A DNA stretch of 64,000 nucleotides from Hydractinia symbiolongicarpus (Eukaryota; Cnidaria; Hydrozoa; Anthoathecata; Hydractiniidae). The translations under genes were made by a program, and so were the position numbers. Under the pieces are notes generated by a model. It worked only from the letters and a program-made list of their open reading frames with translations. It was not told where the DNA came from and searched no databases. Shown in pieces: positions 1 to 9,698 of the stretch. The stretch lies in the NCBI RefSeq assembly GCF_029227915.1, contig NC_079886.1, positions 12,237,501-12,301,500 of the forward strand. The letters are read 5' to 3'. The first letter of the stretch is position 1. The number at the start of each line of letters is the position of its first letter.

Positions 1-624
1 AATGAATAATAAATTTTATTTTGCGGAGTAAGTATTTATAGCAATAATAAAAGGTGTCTACCTACTAACTGCATTTAGCAAAAGAAATATTAATCAAGAA
101 TTTTGTTGTAGCTAGCCAAAGCTATTTTTACTTTTTAGGAAGAAGTAGCTTAAGAGCTGGCTAGAGAGCCACAACCCCAGCATAAGAATAAATAATAATA
201 TACCAAACTTTAAAAAAATTAGAATAAAAAATGCTAGCTACAGGTAGCTTGCTTTAGCAGGATGCTGCCTTGAAACCTACGTTTGTAGCGAAAATTTTAA
301 AATCAATTTGCTTCAGATTTACATCGCTAGAAAACGTGATAATCTTTAAAAACATCACAGAACCCTTTAACGTGTGAAAACATAAATACAATGAAGAGAA
401 TATCTTAAACGTTGATAGAATTGAAATTTAGGCAGTCGAATAATTGCACTAACCCAATCAAATATTTCTCTTCGCTTCAAAAAGCTTCGCTTCGCAGCTT
501 GGTAAACAAGCTGGAGTATAATCTATAATGCGTGCTTGAACTCGATCCTTGAAAGGAACGACTCGTACCTTAACCCCTAGAGCTCGGTTTAGTTGAACAA
601 AACCGCCTCGTTAAAAACATAACT
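1..624. other. Non-coding AT-rich flank
   Basis: No reading frame with recognisable protein similarity and no RNA gene is seen. The sequence is AT-rich with many stops in all frames. Confidence 0.5.
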
Positions 625-915
625 GAAAGTGAAAATTTGAAGGAGTATCTAGCATAGCTTATCAAATAATATTAAATAACAGTCGTAACGCAGTATTCAT
701 TCTACTTTCCCAATTCACGAATATCAAGATACGCACACAGCCGGCGTAGCGCTAGGTCGCGGTGCCAGCTTGGACTTTAAAAGTCGTGACGTTACGGCTA
801 ATCGGTTGAAAAATCGGTCGAAGAAGAAGAAGGAGGGGAAGAAGAAAAAGAAAAAGACCGCCTGTTTTAATAAGATCTCGGATGTTCTCGGAAATCTTAA
901 TGAATAAACTTGAAA
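625..915 (+). repeat. Dispersed repeat, uninterrupted copy of the Polinton target
   Basis: This stretch aligns with two separate pieces that flank the Polinton. Its first part (about 630-692) matches 4590-4672, and the part from 687 onward matches 20465-20655. Shared landmarks are a run ending in TAACGCA at 686-692, then TTTCCCAATT, then GATACGCACACA, then AAAGTCGTGACGTTACGG, then ATCGGTCGAAGAAGAAGAAG. It therefore represents the repeat without the insertion. A purine-rich stretch at about 820-860 makes long Phe-rich minus-strand ORFs that are not genes. The repeat's own class is not recognised. Confidence 0.75.
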
Positions 916-959
916 CAACATTTGCAGCTGCTACAATTGAGCACACGGATTGAAGCTAA

Positions 960-1700
960 TCAAATTTGTATCCAAGCCCTTACTGACAAAAACAAGTTAG
1001 TTTTTTTCTGTTTACTCTGCCGAACGAGGTATAGTAAGATGCCAAAGTAGACTAACTTACGCACTCTTACCGACTAAAACTTAGTAACCGATTCTTATTG
1101 ACCGATCGCACCCGCTTACATCTCTGATTGTCATCGATATACACGAATGCATAAATCATATCTCTCAGAAAGTGACTCTAACGGAATTTCAGACAAAGAT
1201 ACTGGGTAAGAAGTGAAATAAGTTTCATCAGATCTTTCGATCGTTTCTCGATGCTATAAAAGAAAAAGCTGTAATGACAGTCGCCTGTTTTACGCGATAG
1301 CCCCAGGCAATCCCGGGCCAGTTCTTTATTTGTAACGTTTTCGTTAAAGAAATTATGCATAAATCCTAAGTTACGTTATATACATGCCAACAGAGCAGTA
1401 CTACTTTACCTAAGTCTAAGTTCCGAACCATTTATATGAAGTTTTTCGTACAATTATAGCACGGAAGGGCTGTCCTGATCGCATCATCCCGACAATAGTA
1501 CCAAGTTTGTTTCAAAAGAACAAGAATTTTGTCTCATAGTTGCGAGTAAGTGGCATTTCAATATACCGTTAGCCCCTTGGACATGTTTTTTTTTGAATGC
1601 TTTGTCCGTAGCACTAAGAATTGTTACAAAAGGATATTGGAAATGTTAAATTGTCTTAAGAAAGGCTGTTTATTATACAGTTAGAAGTGGAAATGGTTTT
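960..1700. other. Non-coding stretch, nothing recognised
   Basis: Short ORFs only, none with recognisable features. A 60-codon minus-strand frame at 1178-1360 has no similarity I can name. Confidence 0.4.
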
Positions 1701-1722
1701 AAATAATTGACCTTTAACTTAC

Positions 1723-1923
1723 GTGTACCCAAACGAGTTCGGAGACTGCAAAACACCAAATCATTTATTGTTTAGAAGACCGCTTCATTACATACCACCA
1801 ACGCCACTTAGTTGCCGTACGAATCTTTTGATATCACATCATACAGTACTAAAGTTTTGGTACGAACCTAAAGTTCGACTTCTAGAAAACCAGTTAACAA
1901 ACTTTTCCGAACTCGCGAATTGA
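1723..1923 (+). pseudogene. LTR-retrotransposon pol (integrase-distal) scrap
   Basis: The 66-codon frame contains the segment GDCKTPNHLLFRRPLHYIPP near residues 7-26. This resembles the TPNHLLxGRP region downstream of the integrase core in BEL/Pao-type and related retroelement polyproteins. The expected Gly before RRP is replaced, and no integrase core, RT or LTR is visible around it. It is best read as an isolated decayed fragment. It could be chance similarity, because only about 20 residues carry the signal. Confidence 0.4.
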
Positions 1924-1929
1924 AAGGGA

Positions 1930-3210
1930 AGCTGTTGAATTCAGAAAAACTGAGAAGAAAGTTTGCTACTTAAACATTGTGTATATATTTTATTTTTTAT
2001 ATTTTTAAGTGCTTAAATATTTAGTTCTGTAAATATTTGGTGGAGGTGTGTTAAATATATGTTCAACATTTTTTCGCGGACTCTTAAAGCCACGTGACTT
2101 TTATTGTGATTTTTAATACAGTCGTCTAGCGATCTAAGTGATTCCATCATAGGCAGATTTTACTAGACAAAATTGCTGGCCGTATCAAAACAGCATTTTC
2201 TTCCCAAAATAATAGAAACAATTTTCACTTTTCTGTAATAAAATATTTCGCTATAAATTTTAAACCAATCAGAAAGCAATAGGGTGTCTTTTATTTCACT
2301 AAAAAGAAGTTAAAAATATTGGCCGCGAATTTGCAATTCTTTTTATTTGTTGAGATCTGTCGAAAATAATTAAAAAAGTTCAAAAGTGTTTCCTGGTATT
2401 CCCTTCTTTCGCAATTCTTGCATAAACAAAGTTGAGGGAAAGACATTCAATGAATAATATAACAATAGTATACTACCTGCCGTCATGTAGCAGAACAATG
2501 TCATGAGAAAACAAATGGATAGAATATCAAGACGGCGCATAATTTCACTTGCATCTAAAGAATTATAAAGAAAACTCCTATACAAGTGATGAAGAAGGCA
2601 GGCCCACCTAGTGCAAATTGGCCTAGTTGATTATAGATAACAGTAATAAATTTTGAGGAATACCAGATCAACAAAGGCATTAGAATGGTTTTTATTCAGC
2701 TATTCTATCTCCTTTTTGAAATCAAGTTTCACCAAATTTCTTTGTTTGACGGAACTTATTAGAGCACGGTAGTCTGTTGTAGTTTGTCATTTTCAGGCCC
2801 AATATGTACAAGCGCATATCCATAGCTAGTCTCTATTTATCATTTTTGTAACCAAATTTAAAAACATCACAGAACGCTTTGTATTGTGCATATACTTTAA
2901 GAATCTAATATATTTTATAATTAAAATAAATCAAAATTGTCATTGTCCTACCTCCTTTGGAAACGATTAGGTCCACATTATTCTCAACAGTTTTAGCTCA
3001 ATCGCTGTAACATTATATTTCGACTGTATAATTAGATTCAGTATATTTCGTTGCACGCTCTATTGAATTCGTTACTAAGCAACACAAATAGGATGCTTTC
3101 GGTATAGTTTTTAAAAACTGATCTGACGCATGCTCAATAAAAATCACCAGAAAATGAGTAAGCAAGGTCTTAAATGAACTGCTCGATTGCAAGGTTTCCA
3201 AGTAGAAATA
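1930..3210. other. Non-coding stretch, nothing firmly recognised
   Basis: The stretch is AT-rich. Minus-strand frames at 2370-2585 and 3013-3201 are open but lack convincing features. A short string around 2862 (AAAAACATCACAGAAC) also occurs near 349, suggesting another old dispersed repeat. Confidence 0.4.
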
Positions 3211-3214
3211 TTAT

Positions 3215-3660
3215 TATAGCCTAATAGACCTATTTTTTATAAATTTTTGTTCCGCGGAATATACGTATCATAATACAAAATAACATAAAAACGAGATTAG
3301 TTTTGAGCAAATTTTTAGTTTCTAGCGAAGTAATGCAGATATGTATGGTGGCCGAGGAGTGTCAACGCATAAAATGAATTCGAGAAGGAAAAATGTAAAG
3401 TGAAATAAATTCTATAACGCAACTGATGACATTTGCCGGCCAACATCGTGGCCGATTAGTGTCACAATTTTTTTCGGTACCGTCAAATTTCATTTCAAAG
3501 TAAAAACAAAATTTGAAATCATTTTAATTTTAAAACGCAACTTATGACACTTCTCGGCTAACATCGTGGCCGATGAGGAAGGCTGTTCAAATGACACGTC
3601 TCTCAGATCATTTTGCATCAAAATTAGGTGATCCGAATGCTTCAACACCAAAATTCAGAT
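3215..3660 (+). repeat. Left arm of inverted repeat outside the Polinton
   Basis: Two blocks recur in inverse orientation to the right of the Polinton. Block A (about 3215-3312; landmarks TTGTTCCGCGGAATATAC and AAAACGAGATTAGTTTTGAG) matches the reverse complement of about 21980-22080. Block B (about 3330-3450; landmark GGTGGCCGAGGAGTGTCAAC) matches the reverse complement of about 20950-21180. Within the left arm, a unit around CAACATCGTGGCCGAT occurs twice (about 3443 and 3562). The order is A then B on the left and B' then A' on the right, with about 800 bp extra between B' and A'. Confidence 0.65.
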
Positions 3661-3689
3661 ATGTTAAAACGTAACCGTTGAGGAAAAGA

Positions 3690-4154
3690 TAGAGCTGTTT
3701 CCCTTGTTTTTATTTAAACCGAAGTTGCGATAAAGTTTTTGTGGAAAAGAGTATCACACCTTTACATATGTGCCCTCTAAAAATTGCCGAGTTTGTCAAA
3801 TATTTAAATAACGACTGTGACTGTTCAAATGTGCATCAATCAATTATGGCTTGGCAAGCAGAGTGCTTAGCACATTTCTCATTTGTAAAATCAAAAGAAA
3901 CTCTCCTTCTAACTGATATTCCAGGGCATGGAACCTTGTTAACTGATCCAGAGATAGCATCATCAGAATTTTCAAAGGACAAAGAGGCTTGTTTTTGCAT
4001 TGGAAGTTTTTGCAGAAAAGCTATTAAAAAATTTGGGATGACGCATATTTGTAATGAGTATTGCAAGTTCGCAGAACTAGAAGATATTGATAAAAGAAAG
4101 TATGAACAATATGATGACACCATAACTTTCTTAGATGGAACTACCTCGAACTAA
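3690..4154 (+). CDS. Alpha-kinase domain C-terminal exon (fragment)
   Basis: A plus-strand frame open from about 3690 to the stop at 4154 resembles the C-terminal half of the atypical alpha-kinase fold (eEF2 kinase / myosin heavy chain kinase family). Visible landmarks in order are EFVKYLNN, a hydrophobic stretch before AHFSFVKSKETLLLTDIPGH (the position of the family's 'LLVxDLQG' strand), LLTDPEIAS, and the zinc-site signature HICNEYCKFAEL. The family's Gly-rich loop (GxGNxG) between the last two is not obvious, being replaced by a Cys/Phe-rich segment. There is no good ATG, so the 5' end is probably an exon boundary or a break. No upstream catalytic exons are seen in the window, so it may be an orphan or retro-copied fragment. 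The frame has no internal stops. Confidence 0.55.
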
Positions 4155-4589
4155 AACACTTTTATTTTTTTTGAAATATTTTTTCTTTCCTGTTTATTAC
4201 GACATCTTATTTGAATCCGTTTCTTTGTTCAAGTTGTCTTGTTTTTTCTGGGAAAAAATATTTTAGTGCATCTTAAGTACAATATTTTGTTCCATAGATT
4301 TTACAAAACGTTAAACTAGTTCGTTTTCACTTGAAAAAATAACCCATTCTTCTTCGTTTTTTTTTTATATATTTGTTATGTTTTATTTTTTTAAATCTTT
4401 TGTTTTGTTTGATAAATATTTTGATACATGATGTATTTTTAGCTACTGTAATATATTTTAATTCAAATAATTCTTACTTCAACTATTCTTTTCTTCTGTT
4501 CAAAGTGCTTACTCGGGTTCTTTGAACTTTATTAAAAAGACGGAAAAAAGATGGTCCTTCAAAGTGTACAACTCTATGAAATGAAGTGA
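4155..4589. other. AT-rich non-coding stretch
   Basis: T-rich sequence following the alpha-kinase frame. No gene seen; it could be a 3' UTR. Confidence 0.4.
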
Positions 4590-4672
4590 AAAATGAAAAA
4601 TTTGAAGGATTATCTAGCATAGTTCATCAAATAATAAAAAAATAACAATATTTGTGATCAAATTTGTAACAC
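4590..4672 (+). repeat. Left half of the repeat split by the Polinton
   Basis: GAAAAATTTGAAGGATTATC followed by TAGCATAG and ATCAAATAAT matches 631-670. The match runs to GTAACACA immediately before the Polinton terminus. About 18 bp here are extra relative to the uninterrupted copy. Confidence 0.75.
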
Positions 4673-5152
4673 AGAGATTAGAAAATGTATGTTCTGGCGC
4701 AGTCGCGTGCGCGTACAACAGTGACGTCACGGCAACGCCCAGCAAAGTCAACGACATTCCCCTATTAGTCACCGCACCATCCAAGACCATCCCATATTAA
4801 TCTACATAAGACCTAGTATTCACCGCACCATCCAAGACCATCCCATATTAATCTACATAAGACCTATTATTCACCTCAATGACGTCATCAAGATTCTAGC
4901 GCAATTCCCTAAAAATCAACGCACATCAAAGTATACAGCAAATGAGTAAAAAATATATTTAATATTCATCAAAAATCAACGCATGCGCAATAAGATGCGT
5001 TAGTTTTTGAGCAGAATGAAATCTTCCAACAATGCAAAAAATTTATATAATAAAGAGAATGGAATCAAAAACTGTCAAAGAATTACGTGATATTGCAAAA
5101 TGTCGTGGTTTAACAGGGTATTATAGATTACGTAAAGCTGAATTAATTAGCT
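4673..5152 (+). repeat. Polinton left terminal inverted repeat
   Basis: About 480 bp match the reverse complement of 20035-20464. Shared landmarks are AGAGATTAGAAAATG, GCGCAGTCGCGTGCGCGTAC, AACAGTGACGTCACGGCAAC and the first 31 codons of the terminal genes. The left copy has an 8-bp insertion near 4688 and one extra partial tandem unit, so it is longer than the right copy. It ends in the polymerase coding region after TTAATTAGCT. Confidence 0.9.
4771..4870 (+). repeat. 51-bp tandem duplication inside left TIR
   Basis: The unit starting ACCGCACCATCCAAGACCAT begins at 4771 and again at 4822, a period of 51 bp. The right TIR has about one and a half copies of the same unit. This is subterminal repetition of the sort often found near transposon ends. 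Confidence 0.8.
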
Positions 5153-8144
5153 AACCGCAGTACCGCAGAGGCCACCCAGAAGGGCTGGACAACGAAAGCC
5201 CGTAAGACCTGTAACCATACTACAAACGCCGGAGGCCATGGATATATTTGAGACCCAAGAGATGTCGAAAAATCGATCGATTATAAAATCCAAGATGCAG
5301 GAATGGTATAACTGGCTGGTTGATGCCTTCTCAAAGCCTATAAAAGAAGGAGTCATGAGTAATTATGCAAAATTCAAACGCGGGGTGATGGAGCTCTATC
5401 ACAGGGTAGCAAATACAGGACCTACACTACATGATGAAGTCGAGCAGGAGGCTAACGAGGACTATCTACATGAACAGCCAGGGCAAGATTTCACGCCTCA
5501 GGAGCATAAACATGTTCTTCACAGGACCTTCCGGAATTTCCGAATTCCCGGTGCGGTGAGGTGCCGGCGTTGACGGGTATATCGGGATGGTGCGACCCAT
5601 CGTAAAAATCTTAGTTGAGAGTCAGGCGCAAGATATGGGGTCGGCGAAGGTACAGATGTCGCTATGGATACATTGGAGGAAGCCAATAGAGGGAACCAAA
5701 GACTATGAGGAGGCGAATAAAGCCTTCCATAGTAATATGGCCTCGATGATGTTCGCCCAGGTGAAAACACATGTGGAAAATCCAGCATTCCCCAAAAGTG
5801 GCTTTTCGATCGGTGGAATCCTACACTTTGATGTAGACTTCCATAAATTGAGGCTAACAAGGGGCTCATCATATATACAGGCATATACAGGCACCTAAGG
5901 CACCCCCATTATTAACCCTAAAAACAAGGATGAGGAGTGCTTCAAATGGAGCATCATCGCTAGCCTACATATTACGGAGATTGAAAGAGATCCATAGAGA
6001 ATCAGTAAGCTGAAACCCTATGTAATTGGTATGGCATAGAATTTCCGACAAGTATTAAGGATATATCAAAGTTCGAGGCTAATAATCCCAACATTGCGGT
6101 GAATGTCCTGTATATAGATGGAAAGAGGATCAATATCCTACGTCGATCAACGCATAACGGGCTTGGCAAGCATGTAAATCTACTGTACATCACTGATGGC
6201 AAGAAGAATCACTATACAGCCATCAAAAGCCTCTCATGGCTCCTAGGTATCGAGATCTCAAAAAATACTGCAAAAATGCACTTTTGCCTGAACTGCCTCC
6301 AGGCATCCCCCACAATCGAGTCGAGGGATAAGCATTATAGGTACTGACCGTTCACGAGGTAGTTAAAATTACGATGCCAACAGGGGCCAAAACATGGCTA
6401 TGCCACAGAGATGGCCAGCAACAATTCAAGGTGCCCTTTGCCATCTATGCAGACTTTAAAATCAATACCAAGAAGTTAAGCAAGCATGTACCATTTGGAT
6501 GGTGCACGTATAGTATCTTTGCCTATGGGGATGTACCGGATCCCCTAACAGTTTATAGGGGTGAGCAGTGTAAAAATCTCCGTTGGTTTTTCACCGAAGA
6601 TGACACGTTTAAGCTCATGCGCAGAAAGGGCGTGTGCCCCTACGAGTACATGGATGGATGGTAGCGATTCGAGGAGCTGGAACTCCCTCCCAAGGAGGCA
6701 TACTATAGCAAGCTCAATATGAAGGGTATCAGCGATGAATATTATCAATACTCAAAAAGGGTATGGAATTGTATTACCCCGGAGGGTGATAACGTCACCG
6801 TGGGTGACTACCAGGAAGCGTTTGCTTGGACAACTACAGCCTTGATCCCGCCCATTTTTACAGTGCACCTGGCTTGGCATGGAATGCAGCACTGAAATTT
6901 ACGGGTATAAGGCTAGAACTCCTTACAGACCCCGACATGCTTCTCATGTTCGAGAAGGGTATAAGAGGAGGTATAACACAAGCCGTACACCGATATGCCA
7001 AGGCTAATAATAAGTACATGGGAGGGTAGTACGATCCGGAGGTTGAATCCTCCTACCTACAATATCTAGATGCCAACAACCTATACGGCTGGGCCATGCG
7101 TCAAGATCTGCCCACAGATGGCTTCAAATGGGTATCAAACATCGAGGCATTCACCGAAAAGCGGATCAGAAATCTTGTTGAGGACAAAAAGCATGGGTAT
7201 ATATTGGAGGTAGATATTGATTATCCCGAGGAGTTGCATGAGAAGCATAACGATCTGCCGTTTCTGCCCGAACGAAGGAAGGTCCACAAGGTTGAGAAAT
7301 TGATACCGAATCTAGAGCATAAGCGTAAATATTTTGTACACATCAGGGCCCTGTACGAACACAAGGTTGAGTACGGCTGCCAGATTTCTACAAACTGATG
7401 AACCTCTCGGTGTTTGGGAAGACCATGGAGAATATCAGAAATCATCGAAACATCCAAATGGTCACCAATGAGGACAAGTATATGAAGCTCGTAATGAAGC
7501 CTAATTTCAAGGTTGGAAGCAGATTCAGTAAAAACCTACTGGGTGTGGAGATGGGCAAGACCGAGGTTAAAATGATTAAGCCCATATACATCGGCCAGAC
7601 CATCCTGGGTATGTCAAAGCTCATCATGTACGAGTTTTACTATGATTATATGCAGCCCAGATACGGTAGCAAGCTACAGCTCTGCTACATGGACACAGAC
7701 AGTTTTGTGTACCACATCCGCACGGAAGACTTCTATAGGGATATTGCACGGGATGTTGAAGCACACTTTGACACAAGTGCCTATAATCCCGATGATAATA
7801 GGCTCCTCCCCATAGGCAAGAACAAGAAGGTAGTAGGACTCATGAAGGATGAGCTAAATAGTAAAATTACGACCGAATTCATCACGCTAAGGGCAAAACT
7901 CTATGCGTACAAGAGCCTCACCAAAGAAGGCGGTGCCAAAAAATCCATCACCTTTGACGATTACCGAAGATGCCTGGAAGAGGGCGTTGACGTCCACAAG
8001 AGCCAGGTCCTGATACAAAACAGGGGTCATAAGATATATACCCAAGAAGTGAACGAGTTGGCACTAAACAGGACAGACGATAAGCGGGTTGTACAACCCA
8101 ATCAAATTAAGACGCTTGCCAGAGGCTATGGGGAAATAAAATGA
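5059..8144 (+). pseudogene. Protein-primed DNA polymerase B (Polinton pPolB), broken
   Basis: This gene would replicate the element from a protein-primed terminus. It starts with a SAP-like module encoded in the TIR (GLTGYYRLRKAELIS), followed by a long N-terminal region typical of animal Polintons. Visible landmarks are LLYITDGKKNHYTAIK (about 6180), an exonuclease I position reading YADFK where the family has YADFE, polymerase motif A as YLDANNLYGW (about 7063), motif B as FYKLMNLSVFGKTMEN (about 7386) and motif C as YMDTDS (about 7687). Frame changes occur near 5152, 5573, 6030, 6345, 6825 and 7390. In-frame stops include 5896-5898, 5998-6000, 6662-6664 and 7027-7029. Segments that I expect between the exonuclease and DPAHFY region (near 6825) and between motifs A and B (near 7385) seem to be deleted. 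The motif C region (7398-8144) is intact. The stop overlaps the next ATG by 4 bp. Confidence 0.9.
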
Positions 8145-8680
8145 AGACATGTCTGTATATAGCCTTACTCCTGCCCTATGCCCTGATTGCCTACATACTT
8201 TTTAGATATCGACGTATAATAAAGATGTCATCCGATATTGCACAAGTCTTTGCCTCTGCAGAATATGAAAATATTGAGAAGCCCATCGATAAACGTCAGG
8301 CTTTAAGGGAGGCCCTACGCAAGTGCAAGGGGCATCTCCTTCCCCAAAAATGCACAGAAAGGTTTGTCGACAAGGCCCCGGAGGAGGTACATACCGAGTA
8401 TGTACAGTGGGAACTTCAGGAGAAGGGTGAAAAGACTGCAAAAGCACTGTCAACCCATGTTATAAGTCTATATGCGAGCATGATAGGGAATTTTGTGGAT
8501 ATAGACAGTGTTGAAGAGCTAAGGAGAGATATTGAGGAAGATCCCATTATAAGGGATAGCATAGCAGACATTGGGATCCTCATATACTGTAGCATTGGGA
8601 GGTGTTTAGCCTCGTTGCTTGTGGCAGGCCATACGGCTCGACATATGAGCAAAAAGAAAGAGACCGCGGAGGAGGTCTAA
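8141..8680 (+). CDS. Membrane-anchored Polinton protein of unknown function
   Basis: This intact 179-codon frame begins inside the polymerase stop codon (ATGA overlap) and is preceded by AAATAAA. Residues 3-20 are strongly hydrophobic and followed by RYRR, consistent with an N-terminal membrane anchor with a cytosolic or virion-internal body. A second Met at 8228 (MSSDIAQ) could give a soluble form. The body is mainly charged helix, with two Cys near residues 58 and 67 and a hydrophobic stretch near 139-163 (ADIGILIYCSIGRCLASLLV) that could be a second membrane segment. No family is recognised. Context suggests a virion or replication accessory protein, which is inference. Confidence 0.75.
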   Translation: MKTCLYIALLLPYALIAYILFRYRRIIKMSSDIAQVFASAEYENIEKPIDKRQALREALRKCKGHLLPQKCTERFVDKAPEEVHTEYVQWELQEKGEKTAKALSTHVISLYASMIGNFVDIDSVEELRRDIEEDPIIRDSIADIGILIYCSIGRCLASLLVAGHTARHMSKKKETAEEV

Positions 8681-8690
8681 GATAGCAAAG

Positions 8691-8981
8691 ATGAGCAGTG
8701 CGTGTAGCATTATCATCAATCAACAGCAACCCGGGGCCGTGGAAAAAATTGTTGAGGTACACAAAAAGCACCCGGGAAAGGTTGCTGCTGGCAAGAGACT
8801 TGCCGAATGGAACCGGCTTCGAAAGCCTCAAAAGAAAGAACCCATGACGTTTAGGGAGTTCTTGACATACTTCGAGAGGAAGTTAAACACCCCCGAAGCC
8901 ATACTCAAGGGGATAAAAGAGGCCATGGAGATCTTTGAGGACCGGGGCATTACTATCTCTCTTGTAGTAAAAAAGAAGTAA
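8691..8981 (+). CDS. Small basic Polinton protein with HPGKVAAGKRLAEWN motif
   Basis: A 96-codon intact frame starts 10 bp after the previous stop, with AGCAAAG before the ATG. Residues 24-40 read KKHPGKVAAGKRLAEWN, a motif I associate with short proteins of animal Polintons; a related motif recurs in the next gene. The rest is charged helix ending in VVKKK. Function unknown. It lies in the cluster of small genes between polymerase and ATPase. Confidence 0.7.
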   Translation: MSSACSIIINQQQPGAVEKIVEVHKKHPGKVAAGKRLAEWNRLRKPQKKEPMTFREFLTYFERKLNTPEAILKGIKEAMEIFEDRGITISLVVKKK

Positions 8982-9010
8982 TTTGTTAGAAGTTTTAGGA
9001 CTTATAACAA

Positions 9011-9294
9011 ATGAGTGAGGAAGAGAAACAAGAAGAGAGAGAGTCATTACAAAGCCCCCAAAGCATTCGGGAAGAGTTGCACAGGGACACAAGTTGGTGG
9101 CACTCATGAAGAAGAGGAAGGAAGAGTTGAAACAACAAGAGGGCACTGTAGAGCCTGCAGTCAAAGCCTCTTCTGAGGCCAGTTCTATACAGTCAATGGG
9201 CAGTGCCCACATCTATGGAGGTGGGGCTTTAGCCGTGATTGCTGTGGGGGTAGGCGTATACCAATGTACATATACCAATGTTTGGCAAGGGTAA
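9011..9294 (+). pseudogene. Paralogue of the upstream small protein, with C-terminal membrane segment; frameshifted
   Basis: The frame opening at 9011 (MSEEEKQEERE) runs into a stop near 9107. The overlapping frame carries KHSGRVAQGHKLVALMKKRK, clearly related to the HPGKVAAGKRLAEWN motif of the gene before it, so a one-base shift near 9050 is likely. The second frame continues to a hydrophobic C-terminus (IYGGGALAVIAVGVGVY) and stops at 9294. Taken together it is an acidic head, a basic motif, then a tail anchor. Function unknown; a virion membrane protein is an inference from the anchor. Confidence 0.55.
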
Positions 9295-9382
9295 ACAAAA
9301 ACCCCAAAACACCACACCAGAGCCCAAACAGGGGAAACAGTGCAAAACCCGGACTCAGATTGACATCTTCAAGATGCAATAA
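9278..9382 (+). CDS. 34-residue basic ORF overlapping the previous gene
   Basis: ATG at 9278 to TAA at 9382, beginning MFGKGKQKPQNTTPEPKQGK. It overlaps the end of the previous frame by 17 bp and is Lys/Gln/Pro rich. It may be an independent short protein, or the displaced basic tail of the upstream membrane protein after another frameshift. Weakly supported. Confidence 0.35.
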   Translation: MFGKGKQKPQNTTPEPKQGKQCKTRTQIDIFKMQ

Positions 9383-9408
9383 TTTTGCTAAAAAATGACA
9401 CTAATAAG

Positions 9409-9660
9409 ATGGCAAGTAACGTAACACCGAAGAAAAAGGAGATTTTAGATATGCTTTACGAGACAGTGGTAGACCTTAGTTTCACCTTTGCCTACGCCAT
9501 GGCAGGTAAAAAATTTTTTGACATAACGAGGCCATCTACAAAAATGGACACCAGCGATGTCATTAAGATGGTTGCCTATTTTTCAGCAGGGAGAGCAAGT
9601 CGTGAAATGGGCGTCTCCAAAGGATGGTTACCTGCAAGCATCGTGCCTAAACCGAAATAG
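9409..9660 (+). CDS. Small conserved-looking Polinton protein, unknown function
   Basis: I choose the ATG at 9409, preceded by ACTAATAAG like other starts in the element; an in-frame Met-like start lies 24 bp upstream. The 83-residue product is MASNVTPKKKEIL..., with a hydrophobic/aromatic central helix (LSFTFAYAMAGKKFF) and a basic C-terminus. The frame is intact. I believe similar short proteins occur in other animal Polintons, but I cannot assign a function. Confidence 0.65.
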   Translation: MASNVTPKKKEILDMLYETVVDLSFTFAYAMAGKKFFDITRPSTKMDTSDVIKMVAYFSAGRASREMGVSKGWLPASIVPKPK

Positions 9661-9698
9661 ACCGCCCGGTGAAGTTTCTATTTGTCCCTATAAAAATA

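Noticed and set aside
724-946. Minus-strand Phe-rich ORFs
   Set aside because: Produced by a purine-rich tract within a dispersed repeat; the same repeat at 20465-20655 does not keep the frame.
2370-2585. 71-codon minus-strand frame with hydrophobic stretches
   Set aside because: AT-rich sequence readily gives hydrophobic codons; no family match, no splice or start context.
4771-4870. 51-bp tandem repeat as a replication origin or iteron
   Set aside because: Polintons are thought to replicate by protein priming at the ends; two imperfect copies alone do not support an origin call.
8202-9212. Minus-strand ORFs opposite the small Polinton genes
   Set aside because: Antisense shadows; the plus-strand frames have coherent starts, overlaps and domains.
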